Notes under the pieces: generated by a model
What the model was told of the DNA's origin: nothing
The model's database searches: none
What the model saw: the letters and a program-made list of their open reading frames with translations, nothing else
Program-made: the position numbers and the translations under genes
Assembly: GCF_020829595.1 (NCBI RefSeq)
Contig: NZ_JAIVFW010000050.1
Span: 1-56,765 of the forward strand
Reading direction: 5' to 3'
DNA from: Nostoc sp. CHAB 5844
Lineage (GTDB): Bacteria > Cyanobacteriota > Cyanobacteriia > Cyanobacteriales > Nostocaceae
Length of the DNA: 56,765 nt
Part shown: positions 27,229-36,369 of the stretch, in pieces
Layout: each line of letters opens with the position of its first letter
Numbering within the stretch: position 1 is the stretch's first letter

Positions 27229-27786
27229 ATGGCTGCGTCTCATGTTTCAGACCCAATTATTGCAGGTTTAGATATGGCTTGGAGCGATGACAAGCGAAGA
27301 TTGCTGATGCAGGGCGAAATTTTGGTAGAAGCGCGATCGCACACGGCGTGGGGTGGTGCAGTTACTGCATGGATGTATGTGCCAATGATGCGATCGCAGG
27401 TATGGCAACAACTGACAGATTACCCGCGTTGGGTACAATATTTTCCTGACATTACCAGAAGTGAAGTTGTGCAGAGAGGCGAAGTTAAGCGCCTGTATCA
27501 AGCTGCACAAAAAGCCTTTTTATTTTTTACTGCCCAAGTTGAAATTTACCTCAACGTTGTGGAAGTTTTAGGACAACAAATTCACTTCCGTATGGAAAGA
27601 GGTACTTTTGATGATTTTACTGCCTGCGTCGACTTAAAAGATTTTGGTAACGGCACTTTGCTGGCTTATAACGTGCAAGCCACACCCAATATTCCCATCC
27701 CTTCAATTTTTATTCAACAAGCCATGAACTTTGAGCTACCTGCAAATATGCGTAAAATGCGACAGGTATTGTGTAAGCAGTCATAA
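27229..27786 (+). CDS. SRPBCC/START-like (polyketide cyclase) domain protein
   Basis: This 185-residue soluble protein has the helix-grip pattern of the SRPBCC superfamily, with SQVWQQLTDYPRWVQYFPDITRSEVVQRGEVKRLYQ as the conserved start of the fold. The DUF-like cyanobacterial members of this group resemble Coq10 lipid-binding proteins and bind hydrophobic ligands in a central cavity. The ligand here is unknown. The start is the ATG at 27229. A stem-loop at 27896-27933 probably ends the transcript. It shows no operon partner. Confidence 0.85.
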   Translation: MAASHVSDPIIAGLDMAWSDDKRRLLMQGEILVEARSHTAWGGAVTAWMYVPMMRSQVWQQLTDYPRWVQYFPDITRSEVVQRGEVKRLYQAAQKAFLFFTAQVEIYLNVVEVLGQQIHFRMERGTFDDFTACVDLKDFGNGTLLAYNVQATPNIPIPSIFIQQAMNFELPANMRKMRQVLCKQS

Positions 27787-27895
27787 ATTCATGTTGTAGA
27801 CAGAAACTATTTTGAGATTTTGGTTCACTTATCTAGATAATTTTCTAGTTTTAAATTGATATCAGATGAAAGCTAAAGTTGAGCCGAAATCATGA

Positions 27896-27933
27896 GAAAA
27901 AGCGGTCAGCTATGTAAAAGTGACTGCTTTTTC
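27896..27933 (+). terminator. Terminator-like stem-loop after the SRPBCC gene
   Basis: GAAAAAGCGGTCA and TGACTGCTTTTTC pair over 13 bp (one G-U) around a 12-base loop, ending in TTTTTC. An ATG at 27892 would place this hairpin inside a coding frame, so the downstream reading frame more likely begins at 27937. Confidence 0.75.
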
Positions 27934-27936
27934 TTA

Positions 27937-28083
27937 ATGGAGAGTAAGCATGGTAGCAATGCTAAAGACAAAATCTTTGGTTTTGACGGTGATGATACTC
28001 TTCTAGGTGGTAACAGCCAAGACTACATTGTTGGTGGTGATGGTGATGACGTGATTTTTGGCGTTTGGTTAAAAGCCATGTAG
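27937..28083 (+). pseudogene. RTX (haemolysin-type calcium-binding) repeat fragment
   Basis: From the ATG at 27937 the frame encodes 48 residues with GxDGDDTLxGG and GGDGDDVIFG nonapeptide motifs, which in large secreted RTX proteins bind calcium in a parallel beta roll. Only about three repeats remain before unrelated residues and a stop, five bases from the converging kinase gene. No secretion signal or adhesin part is left. It is most likely the residue of a bigger RTX gene, although a small intact repeat protein cannot be excluded. An in-frame ATG at 27892 is disfavoured because the terminator overlaps it. Confidence 0.55.
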
Positions 28084-28087
28084 AAAA

Positions 28088-31000
28088 TTAGGGACTATCA
28101 ATAGGAATTGCGATCGCAAATTCGGTTCCTTTGCCTAGTTCTGATTGACAAGCTAAGGTTCCACGATGCTTTTCCACAACAATTTGCCGAGCAATTGATA
28201 GTCCTAATCCCGTTCCTTTACCCACAGGCTTAGTTGTAAATAAATGATCGAAGATTTTTTGCTGAACTTCATCTGACATCCCTACACCATTATCTTTAAT
28301 CCGAATTAATACATTAGAATTATTCTCTACATCCAAAATGGTCTGAATTGTAATTTGATGAGGATTTTCCTCAATGTCAAAAAAATTACGCCCTTGATTG
28401 GACTCCTCTAGAGCATCAATAGCATTGGAGAGCAAATTCATAAATACCTGATTGAGTTGTCCAGGGAAGCATTTGACTAAAGGCAAATTACCATAATTTT
28501 TCACTATTTTAATCGCAGGACGAGTATATGAGGCTTTCAAGCGGTGTTTGAGAATTAAAATAGTGCTATCGATACCTTCATGGATATTAAACGGAATCTG
28601 ATGATCGCTATCTGCCCTGGAAAAGTTGCGTAAGCTGACACTAATCTTTAAAATGCGATCGCTACCCTCTTTCATTGAGGAAATCAGTTTAGGTAAATCC
28701 TCACGCACATACTCCAGGTTAATCGCTGCAATTTCTTCTTGGATTTCCTCAACTGGGTTGGGATAATGCTGTTGATAAAGGTCGATCAAGTTCAACAAAT
28801 CCTGAATATAATCCTTAGCTGGTTGCAAGTTTCCAGCAATGAAGCCAACAGGATTATTAATTTCGTGACCAACACCGGCAACGAGATTTCCCAGTGCTGA
28901 CATTTTTCCGCTCTGTACCAACTGTAGCTGCATTTGTTTTAAGTTTTCCAGAGAACCTTCTAGTTGTTGAGCATACTCTTGAGACTGCTGATAAAGACTA
29001 GCATTTTCTAAAGAGATGGCAGCTTGAGAGCAGAGTAGATTGAGAATGATCAGGCGATCGCTTGTAAATGCTCCAGTAATTAGATTATTTTCTAAATAAA
29101 GGATACCAATCAATTTCCCTTGTCTGCGAATCGGATTACACAATAAGCTTTTAGGTTGCTGGCGGATAATGTAGGGATCAGAGGCCAAAGCAGTCTCAGA
29201 CCTTGCATCCTCGATTACCAAGGTTTCACCAGTACGTTTAACATAGTTCAGAAGACTAAGAGGAAGCTTTTGGATTGAGTCGACTGGGACAGATAGCAGT
29301 CCTTGAAGAACGGGTTCATTGTGTGAAAATTTTGCTAAACCTGCTCCGACTGCTTCTATCACTAAATTGTCATCTTTAACTAAAATCAAGGCGCATTTTT
29401 CGGCTCCGGCATTTTCTGTCACCACTTGTATCAAAGCCAACAGCAACTTATCAAGCTGAATTTCACTAGAAAGGGTTTGGGAAGCTTTGATGATGCTTGT
29501 TAAGTCCAAAGCTTCGGAAATGCTTGTAGTTGTGGAAATGGTTGATTGAATGGTAGACAGAGAACTGCTACCTGAAGTTGCGATCGTAGTTACGGGATTG
29601 AGGCGTATTTTCTCCCGTTGTAAAATAGGAGTTAGTAATTCTGGATAGCGTTTCTCTAAGTCCTCAACTTTTGCCTTGGCTCCCCAGCGAGCATATCCGT
29701 AGTAGGCATCTGTGAGATATAGTTGGGCAATTTTTTCTTTGCCCCATTCTAGATAAAATTGAGCAGCCAGTTCGTTAGCTAAAGCTTCTTCTTGGATGTA
29801 TTTATTTTCTTTAGCTCTAGCAATAGCGCGGTCATAATAGTCCATTGCTTGTAGATTTTCACCTAAAACTCGATACCGTTCTGCCTCTACAAGATGGAAT
29901 TTGTGCAGAAAATTCATTGGGGCATGATGCGCCCAAATTTGCATTTTCTGCTGATTGATTGCTACCTTTTCTAATGTAAAATCTCGCTTTTTATTGCTGG
30001 TATTCTTATATTGCGAAAGCTGTACTAAAGAATCATAGAAATAGAAAAATGCAACTAAAATTGTACCACCGACTCCTGATAAATATTGCTCTGCCATTTC
30101 TGCATTTGCAGTAGCTTCAGCGAATTCACCAAATAAATAAAATAATATAAATTTATTAAAGTATAAGTGAAATATCCCAGTAATGTCATTGGTTTGTCTT
30201 AAAAACGGCAGCAATTTCTGCTCATCACATGATTCACCAATTAAATAGCCGGGATTTTCCGAACCACTCATCAAGTTGAGAACTGTTTGTCGATAGGTTT
30301 CGTTATAGGTGAGACCTGTTGCTAGTTTTAATTGCCTGAGAGAATTGCTGTATACCGCCATTTCTGCTTCGAGTTCTTCTAGTTTCTTACCCATGAGATA
30401 TAAGTTGTAGCAGTAGCAGTAAGCACAATAGCCAGCAAATTCTAAAGCTCCTGCTTCTTGCAATCCCAAGTACAGTTCTGGTAAAGATACTTGTAAGTTT
30501 TCTCTAACATCTTCCCGCCAGTGTATTATGCAAGCATAAAATACAAATAATGCTCGATATGTAAATTCTTTAGCAGCATAGAATTGTTCTGAGAGCTTCA
30601 ATGCAAGTTTGCCAAATTGATAGCCTGTTTCAATATCTGACATTCCCGCACACAGAATTACACCATAATACGCATAGGCCATAGTAGATGCGGCAATATT
30701 GCCGTATTTAACTGATAAATTGACCTGTTTGTATACAAGGAGCGGTAACAATTCCGGAACAGCATTATAAGCAGCACCAGTAACTATTGATAAAATTCTC
30801 ATAGCTGCCAGATGGATAGGATCTGTCATTTCCGGCAGGTTAATTAAGTCTTCGATACGCTTTCCTGCCAAATTTAATTTGACTTCCTCCAACTCCATCT
30901 GAAAATCCAACTGTGTAGGCTGCTCTGGAATTTCTATTCTCAAAAGCTTCAGAACAGCAAGTCCAGTTCTTACAGCTTCAAGAAGTTTGTTTTGCGCTGC

Positions 31001-33607
31001 ATAGGCTTGTATCTGAATATCATACACATTTACTTTTTCTAATAGAGTTCTGGCTTGTTGCAGCACGACTTGTGACAATTGTTTCATGTCATCAAAGCTA
31101 CCGCTGAGGTATGCCGCTTCTGTTGCCTCCTCATATAAAGATAAAGTTAGGTGATACTGACTTTGCCAACTATCTACTGCTAGTAATTCTCTGCCTACTG
31201 TTAAATACTCGCTCGCCGCACTGTAAGCAGTTGCAGCCTTCGCTTTCCGTCCAGCAAGCAGATTTAATTTAGCAAGTTCGTCTCGTTCACTTTGATGGTT
31301 AATTAACCCCAAGCCAATATTCAATTGATTGACAATCTCAAAAATATTGTCTTCTTGTTCTGTCTCAGGAGTATTGTTTAACAGCAGTTGCCCAATTCTG
31401 AAGTGAGTAGACTGTTTTTTGTCTTCAGGAATTAGACAATAAGCAGCTTGCTGAACTCGGTCATGGAGAAATTTATAAGTTGGTAATTGCGTAGATTCCT
31501 TATCATTACCTATTATCGACGAGTCACCATCATTTGATTGAAAGAACTTGTAAACTTCACTCGTAGGAATAATCAGTCCTTCTTGCAAGGCTTTCCATAA
31601 ATCTGTTGCCGTCTCAGCTAGAGATTTTTCATAAACAATTGCGAGATTTTTCAAGTCAAAAGAGTTGCCAATACACGCAGCAAGTTTCAACACTTCTTGA
31701 GTGGAAAAGGGCAATTCTTGTAACTGAAGAGCCATAAAATCTACTACATCGTCACTGAAGGTCAGCCCCTTCAATTGAGCGAGATCGCATTGCCACCCCC
31801 CTTCGCTTCCCCCCTGACAAAGGAGAGACAGAGGGGGGTAATTAAACCAAAGTAATCCATCTTCATAGAAAGACTTGAGTAATTGATTAACAAAAAAGGG
31901 ATTGCCTTTAGTTTTTTGATATATCAGTTCAGTAAGAGGTAAAGCAATTTTTAAAGAACAATTTAAAGTCTCGGCAATGAGATAGTTTAAATCAGATTGT
32001 TTAAGGGGAGCCAGGGTAATAGTATTAATGGCTGATGCAGCATTATTAATTTCTTTTAAAGTCAATATTAAAGGATGGGTGGGATTGACTTCGTTATCTC
32101 GATATGCACCAATGAGTAATAAATATTTGTTATTTGTCTGACTCATTAATAGCTGCATTAACTTCAAAGAAGCCAAATCTGCCCATTGCAAATCATCTAA
32201 GAACATCACTAAAGGATGCTCTTTTGTAGTAAAGACCTGGATGAATTTTTCAAACAGCAGATTAAAGCGATTTTGAGCAGCAATACCAGACAGTTCAGGA
32301 ACTGGTAATTGTTTACCGATAATTCTTTCGAGTTCAGGGATAACTTCGATAATTACCTGAGAATTCTCTCCCAAAGCCGACAGAATTTTAGTTTTCCACT
32401 GTTCAATTTGGGCATCACTTTCAGCGATTAATTGTCTGATCAAATCTCGGAAAGCCTGTACAAAAGCACTCAAGGGAATGTTGCGTTGGAATTGGTCAAA
32501 TTTGCCCTTGATAAAGTAACCCCGTTGTCGCACGATGGGTTTGTGAACTTCGTTGACAACAGCAGTTTTGCCAATTCCAGAGAACCCTGCTACTATCATC
32601 ATCTCAGTGTTTCCCTGGGCGACGCGCTCAAATGCGGCGAGTAAGGTTTTTACTTCTTCTGTACGACCATAGAGTTTTTCAGGAATGAGAAAATGGTCAG
32701 AAATATCCCGAATGCCTAACTCAAAGGGATTTATCTTCCCAGTTTGTTGCAACTGGTGTAAGCAAATTGTCAAGTCATGTTTTAGCCCCAAAGCACTTTG
32801 ATAGCGTTCTTCAGCATTTTTGGCCATCAGTTTGCTGATGATGTTAGACAAGGCTAAGGGAATGTCAGGATTAATGCTGTGGATAGCAGGCGGTTGCTGG
32901 GCTATGTGACAGTAAACCAATTCCATCGGATCGTTTGAGTGGAAGGGCAACTGTGCCGTTAGAAGTTCATAAAAGGTGACACCTAACGAGTAAAAATCGC
33001 TACGATAGTCAATTCCCCGGTTCAAGCGTCCGGTTTGTTCGGGAGACAGATAAGCAAGAGTACCTTCCAGGACGTTAGGACTGATTAAAACTTGCGTTTC
33101 TCTGGGTAGTAATGAGGCGATGCTAAAGTCAATGAGTCTTACCTCAAGACTGGTAGAGTTGATCAGGATGTTAGCGGGTTTAACATCTTTGTGAATGACT
33201 CGGTTTCGATACAGTCCTTCTAAAGAGGAGACAATTTGTAGGGCAATGTGAAAAAACTTGCTTAAGGATTCAGCATTTCCTCCTATTCCTTGCTCTCCCC
33301 ATTTTCCCAACTCATCTTGGAGGGAGATACCACCAAAGTCTTCCATGACTAGAGCATAACCGTTGCGGTAGTTTTCTAGACTATAGGTTTTAATAATTCC
33401 AGGAAGATTGAGATTTTTGGTAATTGTGTACTGATTGCGGAATTGTACAAGTTCCTTGAAGCTGGGATACTCACTCCGCAGCAGTTTGATTACAACGGGT
33501 TGTTCGTCTAAAGTGCGCTGTCCTCGATAAACTAGAGTTTTGGTGCTTTCGTAAATTAGTTGAGTAATGCGATAGCCTGAAAGTGTAATCGCGCTGGTGG
33601 TGTACAT
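28088..33607 (-). CDS. Giant Ser/Thr kinase - AAA ATPase - GAF - histidine kinase
   Basis: This 1,839-residue signalling protein has four parts. An N-terminal eukaryotic-type kinase domain (about 1-270) has the catalytic loop HKDVKPANIL, DFS in place of DFG, and LSPEQTGRL. An AAA/NTPase domain has its P-loop in AGFSGIGKTAVVNEV near 345 and a Walker B site in MFLDDLQWAD. A long helical, TPR-like region spans about 650-1350. GAF and histidine kinase domains follow, with the H box in GVGHEINNPVGF, the N box in LLSNAIDAL and the G boxes in DNGVGMSDE and GKGTGLGLSI. This dual-kinase architecture is common in Nostoc-type genomes and is usually cytosolic. No receiver domain is included, so a separate response regulator is expected. 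The domains named are clear; the signal is unknown. Confidence 0.95.
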   Translation of the reverse strand: MYTTSAITLSGYRITQLIYESTKTLVYRGQRTLDEQPVVIKLLRSEYPSFKELVQFRNQYTITKNLNLPGIIKTYSLENYRNGYALVMEDFGGISLQDELGKWGEQGIGGNAESLSKFFHIALQIVSSLEGLYRNRVIHKDVKPANILINSTSLEVRLIDFSIASLLPRETQVLISPNVLEGTLAYLSPEQTGRLNRGIDYRSDFYSLGVTFYELLTAQLPFHSNDPMELVYCHIAQQPPAIHSINPDIPLALSNIISKLMAKNAEERYQSALGLKHDLTICLHQLQQTGKINPFELGIRDISDHFLIPEKLYGRTEEVKTLLAAFERVAQGNTEMMIVAGFSGIGKTAVVNEVHKPIVRQRGYFIKGKFDQFQRNIPLSAFVQAFRDLIRQLIAESDAQIEQWKTKILSALGENSQVIIEVIPELERIIGKQLPVPELSGIAAQNRFNLLFEKFIQVFTTKEHPLVMFLDDLQWADLASLKLMQLLMSQTNNKYLLLIGAYRDNEVNPTHPLILTLKEINNAASAINTITLAPLKQSDLNYLIAETLNCSLKIALPLTELIYQKTKGNPFFVNQLLKSFYEDGLLWFNYPPLSLLCQGGSEGGWQCDLAQLKGLTFSDDVVDFMALQLQELPFSTQEVLKLAACIGNSFDLKNLAIVYEKSLAETATDLWKALQEGLIIPTSEVYKFFQSNDGDSSIIGNDKESTQLPTYKFLHDRVQQAAYCLIPEDKKQSTHFRIGQLLLNNTPETEQEDNIFEIVNQLNIGLGLINHQSERDELAKLNLLAGRKAKAATAYSAASEYLTVGRELLAVDSWQSQYHLTLSLYEEATEAAYLSGSFDDMKQLSQVVLQQARTLLEKVNVYDIQIQAYAAQNKLLEAVRTGLAVLKLLRIEIPEQPTQLDFQMELEEVKLNLAGKRIEDLINLPEMTDPIHLAAMRILSIVTGAAYNAVPELLPLLVYKQVNLSVKYGNIAASTMAYAYYGVILCAGMSDIETGYQFGKLALKLSEQFYAAKEFTYRALFVFYACIIHWREDVRENLQVSLPELYLGLQEAGALEFAGYCAYCYCYNLYLMGKKLEELEAEMAVYSNSLRQLKLATGLTYNETYRQTVLNLMSGSENPGYLIGESCDEQKLLPFLRQTNDITGIFHLYFNKFILFYLFGEFAEATANAEMAEQYLSGVGGTILVAFFYFYDSLVQLSQYKNTSNKKRDFTLEKVAINQQKMQIWAHHAPMNFLHKFHLVEAERYRVLGENLQAMDYYDRAIARAKENKYIQEEALANELAAQFYLEWGKEKIAQLYLTDAYYGYARWGAKAKVEDLEKRYPELLTPILQREKIRLNPVTTIATSGSSSLSTIQSTISTTTSISEALDLTSIIKASQTLSSEIQLDKLLLALIQVVTENAGAEKCALILVKDDNLVIEAVGAGLAKFSHNEPVLQGLLSVPVDSIQKLPLSLLNYVKRTGETLVIEDARSETALASDPYIIRQQPKSLLCNPIRRQGKLIGILYLENNLITGAFTSDRLIILNLLCSQAAISLENASLYQQSQEYAQQLEGSLENLKQMQLQLVQSGKMSALGNLVAGVGHEINNPVGFIAGNLQPAKDYIQDLLNLIDLYQQHYPNPVEEIQEEIAAINLEYVREDLPKLISSMKEGSDRILKISVSLRNFSRADSDHQIPFNIHEGIDSTILILKHRLKASYTRPAIKIVKNYGNLPLVKCFPGQLNQVFMNLLSNAIDALEESNQGRNFFDIEENPHQITIQTILDVENNSNVLIRIKDNGVGMSDEVQQKIFDHLFTTKPVGKGTGLGLSIARQIVVEKHRGTLACQSELGKGTEFAIAIPIDSP

Positions 33608-33820
33608 AAGAAAGCTCTAACACATCTGAGGACTCTTAAAACTTAGAATTCCCTGATATTTGCACAATCTAACAAACTGGTGCTTATACCGATTTTCTGT
33701 AAAGCTGCACATTACATCGACTGCTATACCGATGTCCTAATACCATTTCACCAAATAAATGATACAAATAATTTCTCCTCTGCCCCTCTGCTCCCCTGCT
33801 CCTCTGCCTGCCTAAATGTA

Positions 33821-36154
33821 TCAATAAACTAAATTAATAATTTTTGAGATCAGCTGTTCTGGATCTACGGGTTTGGCAAGGTGCTGCTCAAATCCTGCAG
33901 CTAAGGCTTGTTGTTGATTCATTTCTCCAGCATAAGCGGTAAGAGCGATCGCTTTGATATTTCCTCCCTGTTCTGGTGGCAGATTTCTCACTTGCTGCAT
34001 CAACATATAACCATCTACCTGCGGCATTCCAATGTCACTTAACAATACATCTGGTTGGAATTGTCTTAACGCTGTGAGTGCTTCGGTTGCAGAACCTGCC
34101 ATTGCCACGTTTGCACCTTCTTGTTCCAGCACAAAGCTAACAAACTCACGGCTATCAGCATCATCATCTACTACTAAAACTTTAATGCCATTTATGTTTA
34201 AAGCTGGCTCCATCGGTTCATCATTCTGATCAGTTTGAGAGTGAATCAGCATTAGTGGTAGCCTGACAGTAAAAGTAGCTCCTAGTCCTTCTCCTAAGCT
34301 TTGGGCTTGAATAGTGCCGCCATGCAACTCAATTAAATGATGGACAATTGCCAGTCCTAAACCTAAACCGCCAAACTTTCTGGTGGTAGCACTATCAGCT
34401 TGACGAAAGTAATCAAATACATAAGGTAGAAACTCTAAAGAAATACCTTTACCATTATCACTGACCGTAATTTGAGCGAGTTCTTCACAACGCTCTAGTC
34501 GAATTTTTACTCGCCCTCCTGACGGCGTGAACTTAATGGCATTCGATAGCAAATTCCACACAACTTGTTGTAAACGGCTGGAATCTCCAGCTACTGGCCC
34601 CACATTCGGCTGGAACATAGTCTGTATTGTAATTGACTTAGCCTCAGCCGCCAGGCGTACCGTTTCTCTGGCACCGTTAATTACCGCTGTCAAATCCACA
34701 AGGCTTACATTGAGATTCAGTTTGCCTTGCAAAATTCGAGAGACATCCAACAAATCTTCAATTAATTGAGCTTGTAACTTGGCATTGCGCTCGATAGTTT
34801 TTAAAGCTTCCGTTGTCTTTGCTGGATCTAGCTTTTGGGATTGCAGTAACCGCGCCCAGCCGAGGATCGGGTTGAGGGGAGTACGTAACTCATGGGACAG
34901 TACCGCCAAAAATTCATCTTTAATTCGGTTTGCCGTTTCAGCTTGTTCCCGTGCAGCTTGTTCTTGTTGCAGTAGCTGAATACGTTGTTGTTCCAGTTGT
35001 TTTTGGTCTTCAATATCTGTTGCTGTACCGAACCATTTAATTATTTGACCATACTCATTCTTTAACGGCACAGCTTGATGTAAATGCCAGCGATACATAC
35101 CATCTGCGCGGCGCATTCTGCCTTCTGCTTGATAGTCAGTACCGTTCTGTTGAGCCATTGCCCAATTTTGACTTAGGCTGGGTGTATCATCAGGATGTAC
35201 AACTGCTTGCCAGCCTTCGGTTTGTGCTTGTGCCAGTGTTAGCCCAGTGAACGTACACCAGCGTTGATTAATATCAATCAGTACTCCTTTTGTATCGGCT
35301 GTCCAAACTAATTGAGGAATGGATTCAGCCAAATATCGATAGCGTTTTTCACTCTCCAGCAGGGCTGCTTCTGAAAGTTTGCGCTCGGTAATATCGAAGG
35401 CAATGCCTGTCATACGTATGGGCTGATGATTGTCGTCGTAAAACGTTTGCCCAATTACCGTTAGCCATCGCTGTTTTTGGGTTGGATGATGAATGCGGAA
35501 TTCTACATTGAGGTCGGTGCGGTTTTCTAGTGCTGCACGCGTTGCTTGAGCAGTGCGATCGCGGTCTTGCTCTATGATGGAAGTTAGCCAATTTTCATAG
35601 GAAGGTTGGGTAATTGCTGGATCAAGACCGTAAAGACGATAATATTCTTCTGACCAAGTGACGTGATTAGTTGTAATATCCCAGTCCCACACCCCAGCAT
35701 TGGCAGCTTTTTGAGCAATTCTCAGTCGCTCTTCACTTTTTCGGAGCGTCTCTTCGGTTTGCTGGCGATGAGTGATGTCATTTACTAATGCCACAAATCC
35801 GACAACATTTCCTCGCTCATCAAACTGCGGCACATAGTTGACCACAGCATCACTGATATTTTCTAAGATAGCTGCTACTTGGCGATCGCCTGCCTCTAAA
35901 GTTACTTCTGAGCCAGTGATTGCTTTTATCACCGATATGCCTGAATTGTTCTCATTTTTTGGAGATGCAGTTTGTGGTTCTTCATGATTCAAACTACGGG
36001 CAAACTGTTCTATAACTTCTGAGCGCGAAGTGCCTTGCTTTTTCGCTTCTTCATCTAATAGTTGCCATGCAGTAGCGGTCAGCGTCATACTAAATCGCTG
36101 TTTGGTTTCACCATCACAATTGCTCACAAATTTACCTGTGCTATCCCGCTTCAT
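33821..36154 (-). CDS. Hybrid sensor kinase with N-terminal ribbon-helix-helix-like domain
   Basis: The protein has 777 residues. Residues about 18-56 (RFSMTLTATAWQLLDEEAKK, then SRSEVIEQFARSL) look like a ribbon-helix-helix DNA-binding motif. A very short PAS remnant follows (AILENISDAVV joined directly to VNYVPQFDERGNVVGFVALV), then two full PAS domains with PAC segments (about 140-395). Next come HisKA with the phosphoacceptor in LSHELRTPLNPILGW, HATPase with DNGKGISLE and GGLGLGLAIV, and a C-terminal receiver with the acceptor Asp in DVLLSDIGMPQVDG. There are no membrane segments, so it is cytosolic. A perfect 16-bp palindrome precedes its ribosome-binding site. Combining a DNA-binding-like head with a hybrid kinase suggests self-regulation, which is inference. 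Confidence 0.9.
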   Translation of the reverse strand: MKRDSTGKFVSNCDGETKQRFSMTLTATAWQLLDEEAKKQGTSRSEVIEQFARSLNHEEPQTASPKNENNSGISVIKAITGSEVTLEAGDRQVAAILENISDAVVNYVPQFDERGNVVGFVALVNDITHRQQTEETLRKSEERLRIAQKAANAGVWDWDITTNHVTWSEEYYRLYGLDPAITQPSYENWLTSIIEQDRDRTAQATRAALENRTDLNVEFRIHHPTQKQRWLTVIGQTFYDDNHQPIRMTGIAFDITERKLSEAALLESEKRYRYLAESIPQLVWTADTKGVLIDINQRWCTFTGLTLAQAQTEGWQAVVHPDDTPSLSQNWAMAQQNGTDYQAEGRMRRADGMYRWHLHQAVPLKNEYGQIIKWFGTATDIEDQKQLEQQRIQLLQQEQAAREQAETANRIKDEFLAVLSHELRTPLNPILGWARLLQSQKLDPAKTTEALKTIERNAKLQAQLIEDLLDVSRILQGKLNLNVSLVDLTAVINGARETVRLAAEAKSITIQTMFQPNVGPVAGDSSRLQQVVWNLLSNAIKFTPSGGRVKIRLERCEELAQITVSDNGKGISLEFLPYVFDYFRQADSATTRKFGGLGLGLAIVHHLIELHGGTIQAQSLGEGLGATFTVRLPLMLIHSQTDQNDEPMEPALNINGIKVLVVDDDADSREFVSFVLEQEGANVAMAGSATEALTALRQFQPDVLLSDIGMPQVDGYMLMQQVRNLPPEQGGNIKAIALTAYAGEMNQQQALAAGFEQHLAKPVDPEQLISKIINLVY

Positions 36155-36164
36155 GAGCCTTCAT

Positions 36165-36180
36165 CCGTATATATATACGG
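36165..36180. promoter_or_regulatory. 16-bp perfect palindrome just upstream of the RHH-kinase start
   Basis: CCGTATATATATACGG ends 10 bases before the ATG (36154) of the hybrid kinase gene. It either acts as an operator for a dimeric DNA-binding protein or folds into a leader hairpin next to the ribosome-binding site. It is the only symmetric site in the leader. Confidence 0.55.
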
Positions 36181-36279
36181 TTATTATTATTCAACCTTAC
36201 TTTTTCTGTATAAGACTCTGTCTAAAGAAAGATGATTGTGTACTTACGCCTTAACCTTGCACCATGTCAGTTGAATAAA

Positions 36280-36350
36280 ACTTACGCAACTACTATCTTA
36301 GAACTTACGCAGTCAGAGGAAAAATCAAGGGTTTGGCGAAGGGTGTAATA
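36280..36350. repeat. Solo end of the AGGACTTACGCAG repeat family
   Basis: Two ACTTACGCA half-ends (about 36280-36288 and 36303-36311) are followed by CAGAGGAAAAATCAAGGGTT and GGTGTAA. These match the right arm of the element at 46778-48869. No partner end was found nearby. Confidence 0.55.
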
Positions 36351-36369
36351 CCATTTCACAAACTCTCAA

